Positions 12,812-23,500 of a stretch of 64,000 bases of DNA are shown piece by piece. A model generated the notes under the pieces. The model saw only the letters and a list, made by a program, of their open reading frames with translations, did not search any database and had not been told where the DNA came from. Both the position numbers and the translations under genes were made by a program. Positions within the stretch are counted from its first letter, which is position 1, and each line of letters starts with the position of its first letter. Source of the stretch: Sarcophilus harrisii (Eukaryota > Chordata > Mammalia > Dasyuromorphia > Dasyuridae); NCBI RefSeq assembly GCF_902635505.1, contig NC_045432.1, positions 5,825,275-5,889,274 on the forward strand, in the 5' to 3' direction.

Positions 12812-13022
12812 TTTTAAGGCAGGACTGGAGAACGTCCAGTCCACGGGTCATATAAGGCCCACAAAATCATTGGTAAAGCAACCACAGGTGATGGGGAGCT
12901 CTAAGCTAGATACAGCAACCTCCCACTGCTCCAGTTCTATAAGCAGATAAATCTGTATGGCTCACAAATGCCGCTACAAATATCCAAGTGGCTCTCGATA
13001 GAAAAAAGGTTCCCCGCCCCAC
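12812..13022. mobile_element. hAT-type MITE, decayed
   Basis: Has the look of a non-autonomous hAT element: 'gcaggactggagaac' at the left, 'aaaaaggttccccgcccc' at the right in inverted relation, and internal 'ggtcatataaggcccacaaa'. Possible imperfect flanking repeats around TTTAAG. The family name is uncertain. Confidence 0.5.
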
Positions 13023-14463
13023 CTTAAAGCCTGAAAAGGAAACGCAGAGGAAAACCGCTCTGAGAATAAACAAATGGGAAAATACTAACTTTTCTCCTGT
13101 ACATGACTTAATACCAAGGTATCCAAGATGGAGCTCCTGGGCGAACCCCCATGTGGTGGCACCTGGTGACACCTTCTCACCAACTTGTGGATCATATTCC
13201 CCAGACAATGGCTTCCCCAGGGTCAAGGTGCTCTGTGGATCTGAATTTCTTTAAAACCCACTGATCTGAGGGCCCCACCAACTTACCTTCAATAGTCAAT
13301 CAGAGGACACAAAGTCATGAAATGGCATTATATGAAAAATGGCAACAAAATGTCTCCCTCATAAACGTGGAACATATTTTCCCACAAATACCCGCATCAG
13401 TGGAAAGAGTTGACCGTCAAAGGACTATCTGTGTGGTGCATTTGCAAGGGATGTGTGGAGTGCATAGGTGGAGAGGTGCACTCATAGGAAATGCGTGTGT
13501 CTAGAGCAGACACATAGAGGGACTAGATGGAGGGATGATGCATGATCAGGATATTCTCACTCTCCTGGTGCTGTTCTCTGGATGCTGCCTGTTGGACACT
13601 GCTGAACACTGGGCACGGGCTAGGCTCTGCTGGACACTGATTATCATCTCTGGTTCTTGGGCCATCTCAGATCTCGGACTCTTCCTCAAGGGAAGGTCGG
13701 CCACTGCCATGCTGGGATTTTATTTTTCTAAAGCCCATAGGCTTGGCTTCACGAGTTCTCAGAAAAAGGCATGAGCCCTTGCTTAGGACCAGAAAACAAA
13801 CTGTCCCCTCATATTCTGTAGTCTTGGTTCCTCGGAGTTTGGTTAGGAAACCTCTTCCTTGCCCAGGAGGAGATTCTCTGTCTTAAGGCACCAAATTCTC
13901 TAGAATAAGGAGCCAAGCCTTTCCTACCAGCTAATGCTCTGAGGCCCAATTTTTCCCTTGGAATCAACTTCCTGACCCCTGGGCTTGGGTCTACACTTTG
14001 GGGATCTCCAACAGTCTACTACTACTCAGAAGAGTGAGCATTTCATCTGTCTCTCAGTTTCTAATTCCCAATGGACAGAGTAGAAACCAGCTAATCATTT
14101 CTATAACTATGAAACAGCCCTCAGGGCACTGGATTCCTGAGTTTTCTGACCTCTTCCATTTCCCCTCTATACGCTCTATCAGTATCGAGACACAAAGACA
14201 AAGGGCGAGGTCGTTGCCTTTTCTCCTGGCTCAGTTGTGTCCCTGGCCTTTTTGTCTGAAGAGACAGCCGGCTCAAAGATTTGGGAGAGCTTTTCAGCAC
14301 AGCGGAAGGGAAATAATGTTTGATTTGCTTCTGTCGAGCATCCCTTTGGTGACAGAGCTCACTGGTCAATATTACGTAAAACCTTGCTTGCTTCTCTTAG
14401 TTGCATTCATCTAGTTATCTCCTGCCCTTGGGAATCCTGTTTGGGAAATTCCAGAGACAGCTT
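13023..14463. other. Unassigned sequence downstream of the olfactory receptor
   Basis: No further receptor gene, exon or recognisable transposon. Several short open frames occur on both strands but none resembles a known protein. This stretch would hold the receptor's 3' UTR if it were transcribed. Confidence 0.4.
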
Positions 14464-15411
14464 TCAGGCTTTTGATTTTCCAGCTATTTTCCTTAGGGCC
14501 CCTTTCACATCCTTGTTTCTCAAAGTGTAAATGAGAGGATTTAGCATAGGTGTCACAGACCCATAAAATATGGAGATGATCTTGTCCTTGTCCTCGGATT
14601 CTCTGGTCTGGGGTTTCGCGTACATGTAAATGAGGGTCCCATAATATATAGTTACTACCGTCAGGTGGGAGCCACAGGTGGAGAAAGCTTTGAGTCGCCC
14701 CTCCGTTGAGCGGATATTTAGGACCGCCACCACAATCCGGAGGTACGAGAGGATGATGAAACCGAAGGGAATGACAAGTGTGAAGATAGAGCCAACGAAC
14801 ACCAGGACTAGGCTGGTCGACGTATCGGAGCAGACCAGTTTCAGCACAGCCTGCATCTCGCACGCAAAGTGGTTGACCACATTGTTGCCGCAAAAGTTCA
14901 CAGGGGTCACCACCATTGGGATGACAGAGGTGAAGAAGGCGATGGTCCAAGAAATCCCAGTCAGGCCTAGACAGACGGCTTTGTTCATTATCACCGTATA
15001 GCGCAGGGGGCTGGAGATGGCGACGAAGCGATCGTAAGCCATGACGGAAAGGAGAAAGCACTCCGTCACACCTAAACACAGGGAGATCCCCATTTCGGCA
15101 TAGCAGGCGTTGTAAGAGATGATGGGGTAGTCTTGCAAGCAGTTGATGAGGGACTGGAGCGCCGTGGTTGTGGAACCCACAGATGTCAAGGAAAGACAGA
15201 TTGCTGAGGAAGAAGTACATGGGCGTGTGAAGGCGAGAGTCCAGTATGATGACGACAATGATGAGGGTGTTCCCGATGACCGTGACGAGGTACATGACCA
15301 GACCCAACAAGAAGAGAATGATCTGGAGATGGGGCTGCCCGGAAACCCCCACCAGGACAAAGTGGGTGATCTTGGTATTATTTTCGCTTTCCAAATAATT
15401 CATCTTAATCT
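14464..15411 (-). pseudogene. Olfactory receptor, class II (OR13-like), one frameshift
   Basis: Olfactory receptors are seven-helix G-protein-coupled odorant receptors of nasal sensory neurons, normally encoded in one coding exon. The start chosen is the ATG at 15403, 8 nt after a splice acceptor; an ATG at 15436 would lie in the intron. The first frame gives an N-glycosylation sequon NNT (residues 8-10), 'VIGNTLII' in TM1 and '[18 protein letters not shown]' in loop 1/TM2. The rest is in another frame: Cys of TM3, '[15 protein letters not shown]', the Cys-rich second outer loop, '[10 protein letters not shown]' in TM5, '[15 protein letters not shown]' in TM6 and '[15 protein letters not shown]' in TM7, ending at TGA 14464-14466. 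ATG to stop is 940 nt, one more than a 312-residue receptor needs. The extra base lies in GGAACCC at 15172-15178, in TM2. All hallmark motifs remain, so inactivation is very recent, polymorphic, or a sequencing error. OR13-like is my best match from memory. Confidence 0.9.
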
Positions 15412-15413
15412 CT
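15412..15413 (-). promoter_or_regulatory. Splice acceptor of the receptor coding exon
   Basis: On the minus strand 'catcctttctttacag' precedes the exon, which starts AGATTAAG-ATG. A polypyrimidine run plus CAG a few bases before the ATG is typical of olfactory receptor genes, which have upstream non-coding exons. Confidence 0.65.
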
Positions 15414-15947
15414 GTAAAGAAAGGATGAAACAGCAAAAAGAGAAGAAATGGAAGCTAGCCAAAGCCTCTCACCATCACTGCCCTTTGCCCAGCCTTTAGC
15501 TTCGTGTTGGACCCGACATCGGGGCTCAGCTGAGCTCTCGGAGCAGGGAAGGAAGGTCCTGGAGCCAAAGGAGGGGAAAACCAGAAAAGACACCTTCCTC
15601 TGCTATTAATTAGCACTATTTTCCTTGTTAGGAATAACATCAAAAAGAGGCAGTTTTGTGTGGAATCAGTGAGATTTGGATTCATGATTCTGGGAAATTG
15701 GCTTCTCATCCCTGGACTGATCTGCATTGAGAGACTGAGATCCTCAGCATGAGTTCCCAACCCCAATGGAAGCATATGTCCACTAACAAATTAATATTCC
15801 AATGACTTGCATTACATGTGCAATAAGAAACCTCATGCAGGATGAGTATAATTGGAAGGGAAGGTGAATAAACTAGGAAGGGTGAGGGATGAGAGCTGCA
15901 CAGTATGAGTGCTAGCTTAGTGTCCTTGAAATGCTAGGAGAATCATA
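15414..15947. other. 5' flank of the olfactory receptor
   Basis: Would be intron or promoter of the receptor. I see no clear TATA box, non-coding exon or known repeat. Confidence 0.4.
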
Positions 15948-17062
15948 GGAAAGGAGAAGAAGGAAGGAACAGAAAGAGGGGAAGGGGGAAAGGAAGGAGG
16001 GAGGGAAGGGGGAGACAGGGAAGAAAGAGGGAAAAGAGGGAGGGAGGGTGAGAGGGAAAGAGAAAGGGAAGGAAAAAGGAGAGGGAGAGAGGGGAAGGAG
16101 AAAGAGAGAAAGGAGAATAGGAGAGAGAAGAGAGGGAGGGAGAGAGATAGAAGAAGGAAGGAGAAGAGGGAAGGGGGGCAGGGAGAGAGAGAAAAGGAGA
16201 AGGAGGGAGAAGAGGGAGGGAGGAAGAGGAAAGAAGAGGGAAAGAAAAATGAGAGGGGAGTGAGAGGTAGAGAGAGGGAAGGAAAAAAGAGAGGGAGAGA
16301 GGAAAGAAAGAGGGAAGGAGGGAGAAGAGAAAGGGAGGGAGAGAGAAATGGAAGGAGAGAGAAGAGAGAGGAAGGGAGGGGAGGGAAAAGAGAGAGAAGA
16401 GGGAAAAAAGGAAGGGAGAGAAGGAGAGCAAGAGGGAAAAAGGAGGGAGAAGAGGGAGGAAGAGGGAAAGAAAAAGGAGAGGGGAGTGAGAGAGAAAAAG
16501 AGGGAAGGGAAAAGGAGAGGGAGGGAGGGCAAGGAGAGGGAAGGAGAGAGAAGGAAGGAGAAGGGAGAAGAGGGAGGAAGGGTGGGAGAGTGAGAGAGGG
16601 AAGGAAAAACGAGATGGAGAGAGGCGGAGAGAGAGGGAAGAAGGGAGAAGAAAGGGAGGGAGGGAGAGAAGGAAGAAGGAGGAATAAGAGGGAGGGAGAG
16701 CAGGGAGAAAGAGAGGAGAAGGAGGAGGGAGAAGAGGGAGGAAGTAAGAGGAAAGGAGGGAGAAGAGGGAAGGAGGGAGGGAAGAGGGGAGAAAGAGGGA
16801 GAAGAGGGAAGGAGGGATGAGAGGGAGACAGAGGGAAGGAAAAAGAAGAGAGTGGGAGGGAGGGGAAGGAGAGAAAGGGAAAAAGGAGGAAGAAGAGGGA
16901 GAGAGGAAGGGAAGAGGAGGGCACAGGCAGAAGAAAGAGAAGAGAGAGGGAGGGGAGAGAGAAAGAGGAAAGGAGGGAGGAGGGAGAGAGGACAGAGAGA
17001 GAGGGGATAAGGAGGGAGAAGAGTGAGAAAAGGAGAAGGAGAGAGGGAGGGGAGGGACAGAG
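15948..17062 (+). repeat. 1.1-kb homopurine (G/A) tract
   Basis: Nearly every base on the plus strand is G or A for about 1.1 kb, with only scattered C or T. Long open frames of Gly/Arg/Glu/Lys on one strand and Pro/Ser/Phe/Leu on the other are by-products of composition. There is some higher-order structure: a block starting GTGAGAG followed by AGGGAAGGAAAAA-like sequence recurs near 16048, 16260, 16485, 16588 and 16818. Confidence 0.95.
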
Positions 17063-17489
17063 ATCAAAGAAGGGGAAGCCTCCCCTCCTGGAACCAGAGA
17101 AATACTCAAGTCCAAGTAGACCACTCATTGTGACCCTCCTCATTGTCATAGTCATTTCACTTATGGTTATGGGATGAAGAGATCTGAAAAACTAGAATGC
17201 CCGAAATTTGATTTTTGAGGCCATGTAATTACAATTTGCCCAGCTTTGCTAGCAAGCCTTCTTAAATAAATGACCCTAAAGTGGAAATAACAATCGTTCT
17301 TGGCTCCCAGGATCTTTGTGGAAACCAAATGAGAGACTGTGAAGCCCTAGAAATGCTTCTTCCTTTCCCTTGTTCTGTGACCAGCTCCTTGCAGATCTAC
17401 TTTAGACTTTTCTTGAAGCCTCAAGGGCCTCAATGTTTCTTGGGTCATACCCAGAGATGCTTTCAAGAATCACCACACTGTTTGCCTCC
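17063..17489. other. Unassigned stretch
   Basis: No supported gene or repeat. It ends at the target-site duplication of the next L1. Confidence 0.4.
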
Positions 17490-17505
17490 AAACTCAATGG
17501 CCCCA

Positions 17506-17789
17506 AGAGATCATTATATACTTCAACAACAAGACTAGATGATGACCAGTTCTGATGGACCTGGCCACCCTCAGCAATGAGCTCAACCAAATCCTTTCCA
17601 ATGGAGCAGTAATGAACTGAACCAGCTACACCCAGAGAAAGAACTCTGGGAGATGACTAAGAACCATTACATTGAATTCCTAATCCCTATATTTTTGTCC
17701 ACCTGCATTTTTGATTTCCTTCACAAGCTAACTGTACAATATTTCAGAGTCTGATTCTATTTGTACAGAAAAACAAAAAACAAAAAACA
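17506..17789 (+). mobile_element. L1 insertion with premature 3' end
   Basis: Contains the very end of ORF2 (stop near 'gaccagttctgatgg') and the first part of the 3' UTR. An A-rich tail (AAAAACAAAAAAC...) begins directly after 'gattctatttgtacag', about 200 nt before the normal L1 3' end seen elsewhere in this window. Perfect 16-bp target-site duplication AAACTCAATGGCCCCA at 17490-17505 and 17790-17805. Confidence 0.9.
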
Positions 17790-17805
17790 AAACTCAATGG
17801 CCCCA

Positions 17806-18384
17806 GAAGGCCCGATCGTTCCCCTCTCCTCTTGCTGGCTCTTCACCAAAGTCACTGCTCACTGTTGTTGATGGGTCTGCTTTTCACCCCCCCTACAAAC
17901 TCCTTGATGTGATTGCTTCACTTTATTTTCACTCTTTTCCATGTCTTTTCTTTCTTCTTTCTCCAATACGCCATTCATTAAAAAAGCAATCTGGTCAAAT
18001 TTCTCCTCGCAAAGAGCATGGACCTACATTCATTTAATCATATGCCAAAAATATTCTTTGCTTCATAAAACTATTCATCCTGAGCCTTTAACGAGCAAGG
18101 TCCTGAAGCTTTTAAAATAGAATTTGATTTACAAAAACTTAACTTACCCAAGGGATTGGAGACTTTCTGCAACAGAAATGGTTTTTATCTTAGATTGTGT
18201 AAGTCCAGAGCTCAGTGAGGAAATCATGATGGTGCCCACATGGCAAACCCATCTCTTCCTACCTGTCTCAGCCAAACAGAATCTCTCTCTTTCTAGCTAA
18301 TAATAATGATGCCAACAGTTATCAACATTGTCGATACCGATGCTGCATTTGAATCATTAGAAGCACCAGATCTCATCTGGAGAG
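17806..18384. other. Unassigned stretch
   Basis: AT-rich in part. No gene or repeat family recognised. Confidence 0.4.
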
Positions 18385-18530
18385 ACAAAGAGGTGGTGCA
18401 GTGGAGAGAGCACTAGCCATGGAGTCAGGAGAGCCCGAGTTCAAATGAGATCAAATGTGTGATCCCGGGCAAGTCACCTAACCCAACTGCCTTGACAAAA
18501 ACATCAACCACGAAAAAGATCTTATCTGGC
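18385..18530 (+). mobile_element. tRNA-derived CORE-SINE, degraded
   Basis: Carries 'gaggtggtgcagtggagaga', 'atggagtcaggagagcccga' and 'gggcaagtcacctaaccc', the head and core of marsupial SINEs, with internal loss. Confidence 0.7.
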
Positions 18531-19639
18531 AATGGAGGAAAGGTGATGAACCATTGGGGAGCAACGAAAGTCAAGCACACCCCGCCCCCGGCATTTTCTC
18601 AATCTGGATTCTGTTCCTGAACATTCTCAGTAAGAGGCTCTATGTCTAAACGGCATCTTAGAGACTGTCATTGCAGCTTGGGATGAGTTTCTTCCCCTTT
18701 AGTACCAAACTAGTTTTAGTTAGGAAAAAAGGGTAAAGAGAGGGAGAAGATGAAAAAGAAACCAGTGTATGTTGGATGTTGGGAAAATCCTCCCAATAAT
18801 GGGAAGTCTTCAAACAGAGGCTGGATGTCGGGCACATTGTAAGGGCAATTCAAGGCTGGATAGAGCCGAGAGCCACTGGGGTCTCTTTCCGTCCTGAGAA
18901 GAGAGCAAGAGGGAAAGCCAAAGGCTTCATTTACCTGCATTCACCTTAGAGACTGGGAAGGGCTGCCTTTTTTCTGGTGCCTTCTTGGGTCCTACATTTG
19001 TCAGATGTGTGTGGCAACGGCCAGGGTCGTCCAGTAGAGACCAAGTACAGGGCTGCGGTTAAGGGGGCCTTGGAGGACACTGAAAGTCTAGGAAGTCAAA
19101 GGGTTAAGTAAGGAAAGGAGGAAGTATGGAGAAGGAAGGTGGGGCCCAGAGATGGTGGGGCAGGTTCACTGGGGCCAGAGACCAGGAGGTGAAACTGAGG
19201 AGCACTGGCTGTTCGCATTCTCACCAGCTCCATTTTCTCTGCAGAATGGGCTTGACCCTGGGCCTAGCAAGGAACTTCCTTGCATGGTCCTGACTCGGAC
19301 AGGGACGAGGGTCTCGATGTCCTTCCGTGTCTGTGTATTTTTCTAAGAATTACACTGAAGCGCTGCTGCTTCCTCTTCCATCCCCGCCCATTGCTCCTTC
19401 GGAGACCGGAGTGTTCAGGGCAAAGGGTAGGGTGGGATGTGGGGGCGATTAAGATCAGGCCCTGGGCTGTAAGTCATCCCACCCCAAGCTTCCTTAGGTC
19501 CTTCCTTCTTCCGTAGGCCTCTCCATTGGAGGGCAGGAGAAGGAAGAGTTGGGTGTGAACCAGCGGAAGGCCAAGTCATGCTCCCCTTCCCAGTGCCATT
19601 GGGTTTTGGGGAGTTTGTGCCGGTTCCTTAGAAATAGTG
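18531..19639. other. Unassigned, moderately GC-rich stretch
   Basis: No exon-like open frame with splice sites that I can defend and no clear repeat. Confidence 0.4.
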
Positions 19640-19800
19640 GCCCGGGAGCCAGGAAGCCGGCTCCTTGACCTGGCTTGGCCACTTACTGCTTTTGTGGCCT
19701 TTGGTAAGGCCCTCCCTTTATTCGGGCCTCAGTTTCTTCATCTGTGAGAGCAGGGCGGACTAGATGCTCTCTAGGGGCCCTTTAAGATGCAGGTGATGGT
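19640..19800 (+). mobile_element. MIR fragment
   Basis: 'ccacttactgcttttgtggc' and 'ggcctcagtttcttcatctg' mark the MIR core in sense orientation, followed by 'gcggactagatgctctct'. Confidence 0.7.
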
Positions 19801-19804
19801 CAGG

Positions 19805-19880
19805 CAGCCAATCAATAAGAATTTATCAAATGCTTCCAACGTGCCAATGTCGGCATCAAGATAGAGGCCAAAAGCCAGCC
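19805..19880 (-). mobile_element. L2 3'-end fragment
   Basis: 'aatcaataagaatttatcaa' followed by 'tgcttccaacgtgccaat' is a diverged antisense L2 terminus. Confidence 0.45.
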
Positions 19881-19994
19881 GATGGACCGTGCTCGCAGAC
19901 TCTAGCCTTAGGTGGAGATGGATTTACTTCTCTCTTATCTCTATGCCCCAGTTAGTGCAATGGTGGCCCGGGTAAGAGGGGAGGGAGCATTGGT

Positions 19995-20222
19995 TAAAAT
20001 GGGCCAGGCACTACGCTAAGCACTTTACAACTCTATCTGATTTGATTTTCACCACAACCCTGGGAAACAGGGGCTGTTATGATCCCCATTTTACAGATTA
20101 AGAAACTGAGGCAAAGTTTAAGTGATTTGACCAGTTACACAGGATTTGAAGCTAAGGTTGGATTTGAATTCAGGTCTTCCTGCCTCCAGGTCCAGCACTC
20201 TAGCCACTGCACCATCTAGCAG
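19995..20222 (-). mobile_element. MIR/THER1-type SINE
   Basis: Nearly full antisense MIR: 'ccaggcactacgctaagcac', 'ttttcaccacaaccctggga', 'cattttacagattaagaaac', and the tRNA-like end 'ccactgcaccatctagcag'. Confidence 0.85.
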
Positions 20223-20227
20223 AGGCA

Positions 20228-20491
20228 CTTTGTTGCTTAGTCATTTCCAGTCCCGTCTGATTCTTCCTGATCCTTTTTTTTTTTTGAGGTTTTCTTGGCA
20301 AAGATCCCACACTGATTTGTCATTTCTTTCTTTAGGTCATTTTACAAATCAAGAAACTGAAGCAAACGGGGTGAGTGACTTGTGCAGGGTCACAAAGTTG
20401 GTAAGTGTCTGAGGCCAGGTCTGAGGCAGGATTTGAACTTAGGTCTTCCTGATGCCAGGCCTAGTGCTCTAACCATTGTGCCACCTGGTGG
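20228..20491 (-). mobile_element. Mar-1 type CORE-SINE with RTE/BovB tail
   Basis: Antisense element starting 'tttgttgcttagtcatttcc' (RTE-like tail), then 'gaggttttcttggcaaagat' and 'gggtcacaaagttggtaagt', ending 'ccattgtgccacctggtgg'. An internal T-run (about 20273-20285) is an expansion. Confidence 0.9.
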
Positions 20492-20699
20492 TAACATGGG
20501 CTAAGACTGAGAAAGACTCGGGCGAATTTGGAGGCATGCCCAGTCCCTAGGACACCCTACCTGAGCATGTGTGGTCACCAGCCAGCTGGCGCCACATGTG
20601 TGCTCGTATGTGTGTGTCAAGGTGAACCTATCGCCAGCTGACTCCCAGATAGCAAGATCACAGGGGCCCTGAACTGGAAGGATAGCACGGGGTATCAAG

Positions 20700-21030
20700 A
20701 CCCGGCCCAGACCTCCCCAATACCACTAGCAAGTGACCAGCCAGCCTCTGCTTGAAGCCTTCTAGTGATGGGGAGCTCACTACCTCCTAAGATCACCCTG
20801 ACTTTGAAACAGCTTCCCCTAACATTGAGCCTCATCTGCTTTTTGGTGACTTCTCTCCAATGATTCTATTTCTGGCCTCTGGGTCCCAGTAGATCAAAGC
20901 TTGGGTAGGGGAGGCAGTTTTACCAATACTTGCAAACAATTATGTCTTATCCCTTAGTCTCCTCTTCCTCAATGGGTTTCATTTCCTCCGTTCCTCCAAA
21001 CTGTTCCTCATGGAGCATGGCCCTCCTGGC
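20700..21030 (-). mobile_element. CR1/L3-type LINE fragment
   Basis: Shows the antisense CR1/L3 series: 'cctctgcttgaagccttcta', 'gtgatggggagctcactacc', 'tctggcctctgggtcccagt' and 'gtctcctcttcctcaatggg'. Old and short. Confidence 0.65.
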
Positions 21031-21253
21031 TTAGGGACCCTTCCTCACCTGGATTTCCCTGCTCTGCTTTCAGGCGGCTCTAAGCTGAGGCAGCGGGCAC
21101 GCTTCTTTCTGGCCGGGGAGCAGCATTTTCTTTGGGCAAGTTCAAGTCTAAACTCTCCTCTCTGCCAGGACGAACCTCTCTTTGCTATTGGCATACTTTT
21201 CATAACCAAGACGAAAAACCAACCAACCAAATAAAGAAAGTGGCTCCTCACAC

Positions 21254-21333
21254 TGTTCCTGATCAGTGGGAGATGCTATTCTGCATAATTTCCTGTTCCT
21301 GATCAGTGGGAGATGCTATTCTGCGTAATTTCC
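21254..21333. repeat. Two-copy 40-bp tandem duplication
   Basis: The unit starting 'tgttcctgatcagtgggaga' occurs at 21254 and again at 21294, differing by one A/G in the aligned part. Confidence 0.9.
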
Positions 21334-22660
21334 CGTCACAGAGCTGGCAATGTGGGATCCAGTTCAGCTGTGTCCCGCACACATGTAGGTGAGGCCAGGG
21401 GGCCACCCACCCGCCAAGGCTCTCTTTGGTACAGGGACAGTGACCAGCAGTTGATAGGTACGAGACAAAATGCTGGGTGCTGGGAACTCCAAAGTTCAAA
21501 CAAAACCAAGTCAAAGAGCTCAGAGTAATTCAAAGAGGGAAAGAGAACTGATCATCGGGGGTTTGGGGGGGGGGGCGACCCGTCCAGATGAAGGCATTTA
21601 GACAGGAGGTGGAATGCTGAATTTGGGGACACTAAGTTGACGTAAGTGCACAGCGTGTGCTGGAGCAATGGGAAATCCACCTGGGAAGGGGCATTCTGGG
21701 AGCAGGCTGGGAAGGGCTCCCACCGCTAAATTGAGGGCTTCCTTTGGGATTTGGGAGGACATTGTGGAGAAGACACATAAGGGCTTTTCTTTGAAAGACT
21801 TTGGCAGCTGCCTGGAGGGGGGCTGCATCCGAAAGCAATCTGGGAAGCATCTCACCTAAACTTTCTATTCACATATAGTGCCTGTAAATTTTGATAACCT
21901 TCTCCCATCTGACACATGCAGTTTAAAGAGGCAGGTTTGAATTTTAGAAAAAGGGATTTAATCTGAGCAATCATGTGGCTGGCTATGCTCTATTTCCTGT
22001 AATGCTGAGACCGTGAGAGGTAAAAATGACTAATGCACCAGGCCCTAAGATTCCCTGGCTGTCAGAAGTTCCTCCAAGGCAGATCACCTACATCGCCCAT
22101 CGATGATCCGGGCCTCGGCTCTCCGAGGCTCCGAGAGATCCTGTCGGGGGGCCCGCATCGAACGCTCAACACTGCACCGCCAGCCAGCGACTGGACAATC
22201 CTCCCAGCTCTCCCGGGCCGCTCCTCTGCCCACAACGCAGGTTTCCAATGGCTAAGAACGTGGGGAGCCACAGCAGTCCCTACCCAGCATGATCACGGAC
22301 AGTGAGGCTGGGCTGACTTACCTTGTTGCTACCGAGTCTGAGTTCCCTTGTCACGGCCCCTGGCTAATTGTCACTGAACGGAACAGGGTAACTGAGGACA
22401 GAGCTGTCCCTAGGACAGGTTCAATTGGAGCAACATATGGGGTGAACACAGCCTGGTCGGACTCTACAGCTGCCAAAGGAGACGACTCTTCCTGTCCAGA
22501 CTTCAATAATCCTGAGAAATTATTCATCTAGCCAATCGCATCCCAGTGCCTTTTGAAGCAAACCGAGTGGACCCATCTCTTACCCCTCACCCTCCGCTTA
22601 CCTCTCAGTTGCCCATATGGAACCTATCTTTTTCAAGATGGTCAGTATGTCATCTAGATG
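21334..22660. other. Unassigned stretch with a small CpG cluster
   Basis: No supported exon or repeat. Within it, 22085-22260 has roughly 16 CpG dinucleotides in about 175 bp, clearly denser than the surrounding sequence, and a CCTCGG/CCGAGG hairpin. The cluster is too small to call a promoter. Confidence 0.4.
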
Positions 22661-22905
22661 GGACAGCTAGGTGGCGCTGCAATGGATAGAGTGGTAGGCC
22701 TGGAATCGGGGAGCCTCATTCTTTGTGAATTCAAACCCGGACTCAAACACTAGCTGTGTGACCCTGGTCAAGTCACTTCGCCCTGTTTGCCTCAGTTTCC
22801 TCATCTGTAAAATGAACTGAAGAAGGAAACGGCCAACCAGTCTAGTATCTATGTCAAGGAAACCCCAAAGGAGATCACAGAGTCAGACACAATTGAAACA
22901 ACTGT
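22661..22905 (+). mobile_element. Mar-1 type CORE-SINE with RTE/BovB tail
   Basis: Sense copy: 'gggacagctaggtggcgctg' head, 'agctgtgtgaccctggtcaa' core, 'cagtttcctcatctgtaaaa', then the RTE-like end 'atcacagagtcagacacaat'. Confidence 0.9.
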
Positions 22906-23093
22906 ACAATGTCCCATAGATAGCTTGGGGGGAGGCAGGAGGCACACAGTGAAATGTGACCTGCCTCGGGACTCTCTGGGAGTGGGTCTGGGGATGATGA
23001 ATTGTCAGCAAGCTGGTGCTGGCAGCCGAAAGAGTGGGCAGGAAAAGACAGGCTAGAATGACACCAAAATATCTCTGCCAAGAAACGGGACTA

Positions 23094-23253
23094 CATGGGA
23101 CAACTAGGTGGCACAGTGGATAGAGCACTGGCCCTGGAGTCTGAAGGACTTGAGTTCAAATCCAACCTCAGACATTTAACACTTCCTGGCTGTGTGACCC
23201 TGGGCAAGTCACTTAACCCCAATTGCTTCCAAAAATAAAATAAAATAAAATAA
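23094..23253 (+). mobile_element. tRNA-derived SINE with A-rich tail
   Basis: Head 'gggacaactaggtggcacag', core 'tgtgtgaccctgggcaagtc', and an (AAAAT)n tail. Nearly identical 14-bp direct repeats AAGAAACGGGACTA (23080-23093) and AAGAAACAGGAGTA (23254-23267) show an L1-driven insertion. Confidence 0.9.
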
Positions 23254-23389
23254 AAGAAACAGGAGTATTTTGGCAAGTAGTAATTGTGACAGACGTTTCC
23301 CAGGTATAGACAAGTTAGTTCCCAAGGCACTTTAAGCTTCAATCAGGTCCTCGGTTATAAAAAATAGCTGCAGATACTCGGGATTAGAG

Positions 23390-23500
23390 TAACAGAATTT
23401 TCGACCTGGGAGGGCTGTTTGAATTCATCTAGCCCGACTTAGCAATCTCACAGCTAAGGAAACAGGTAGAGCAATGGCAAACTGTTTGCCAGGGGCCAAA
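23390..23500 (-). mobile_element. MIR-like fragment
   Basis: 'ctgggagggctgtttgaatt' then 'cagctaaggaaacaggtaga' gives weak antisense MIR similarity. Confidence 0.35.

Noticed and set aside
15404-15436. ATG at 15436 as the receptor start
   Set aside because: A good splice acceptor lies between it and the ATG at 15403, whose N-terminus has normal receptor length and a glycosylation sequon.
15912-17155. Very long frames (186-412 codons) rich in Ser/Pro/Leu/Phe or Gly/Arg/Glu/Lys
   Set aside because: They arise from the homopurine tract, where stop codons are rare on either strand; no signal of selection or start context.
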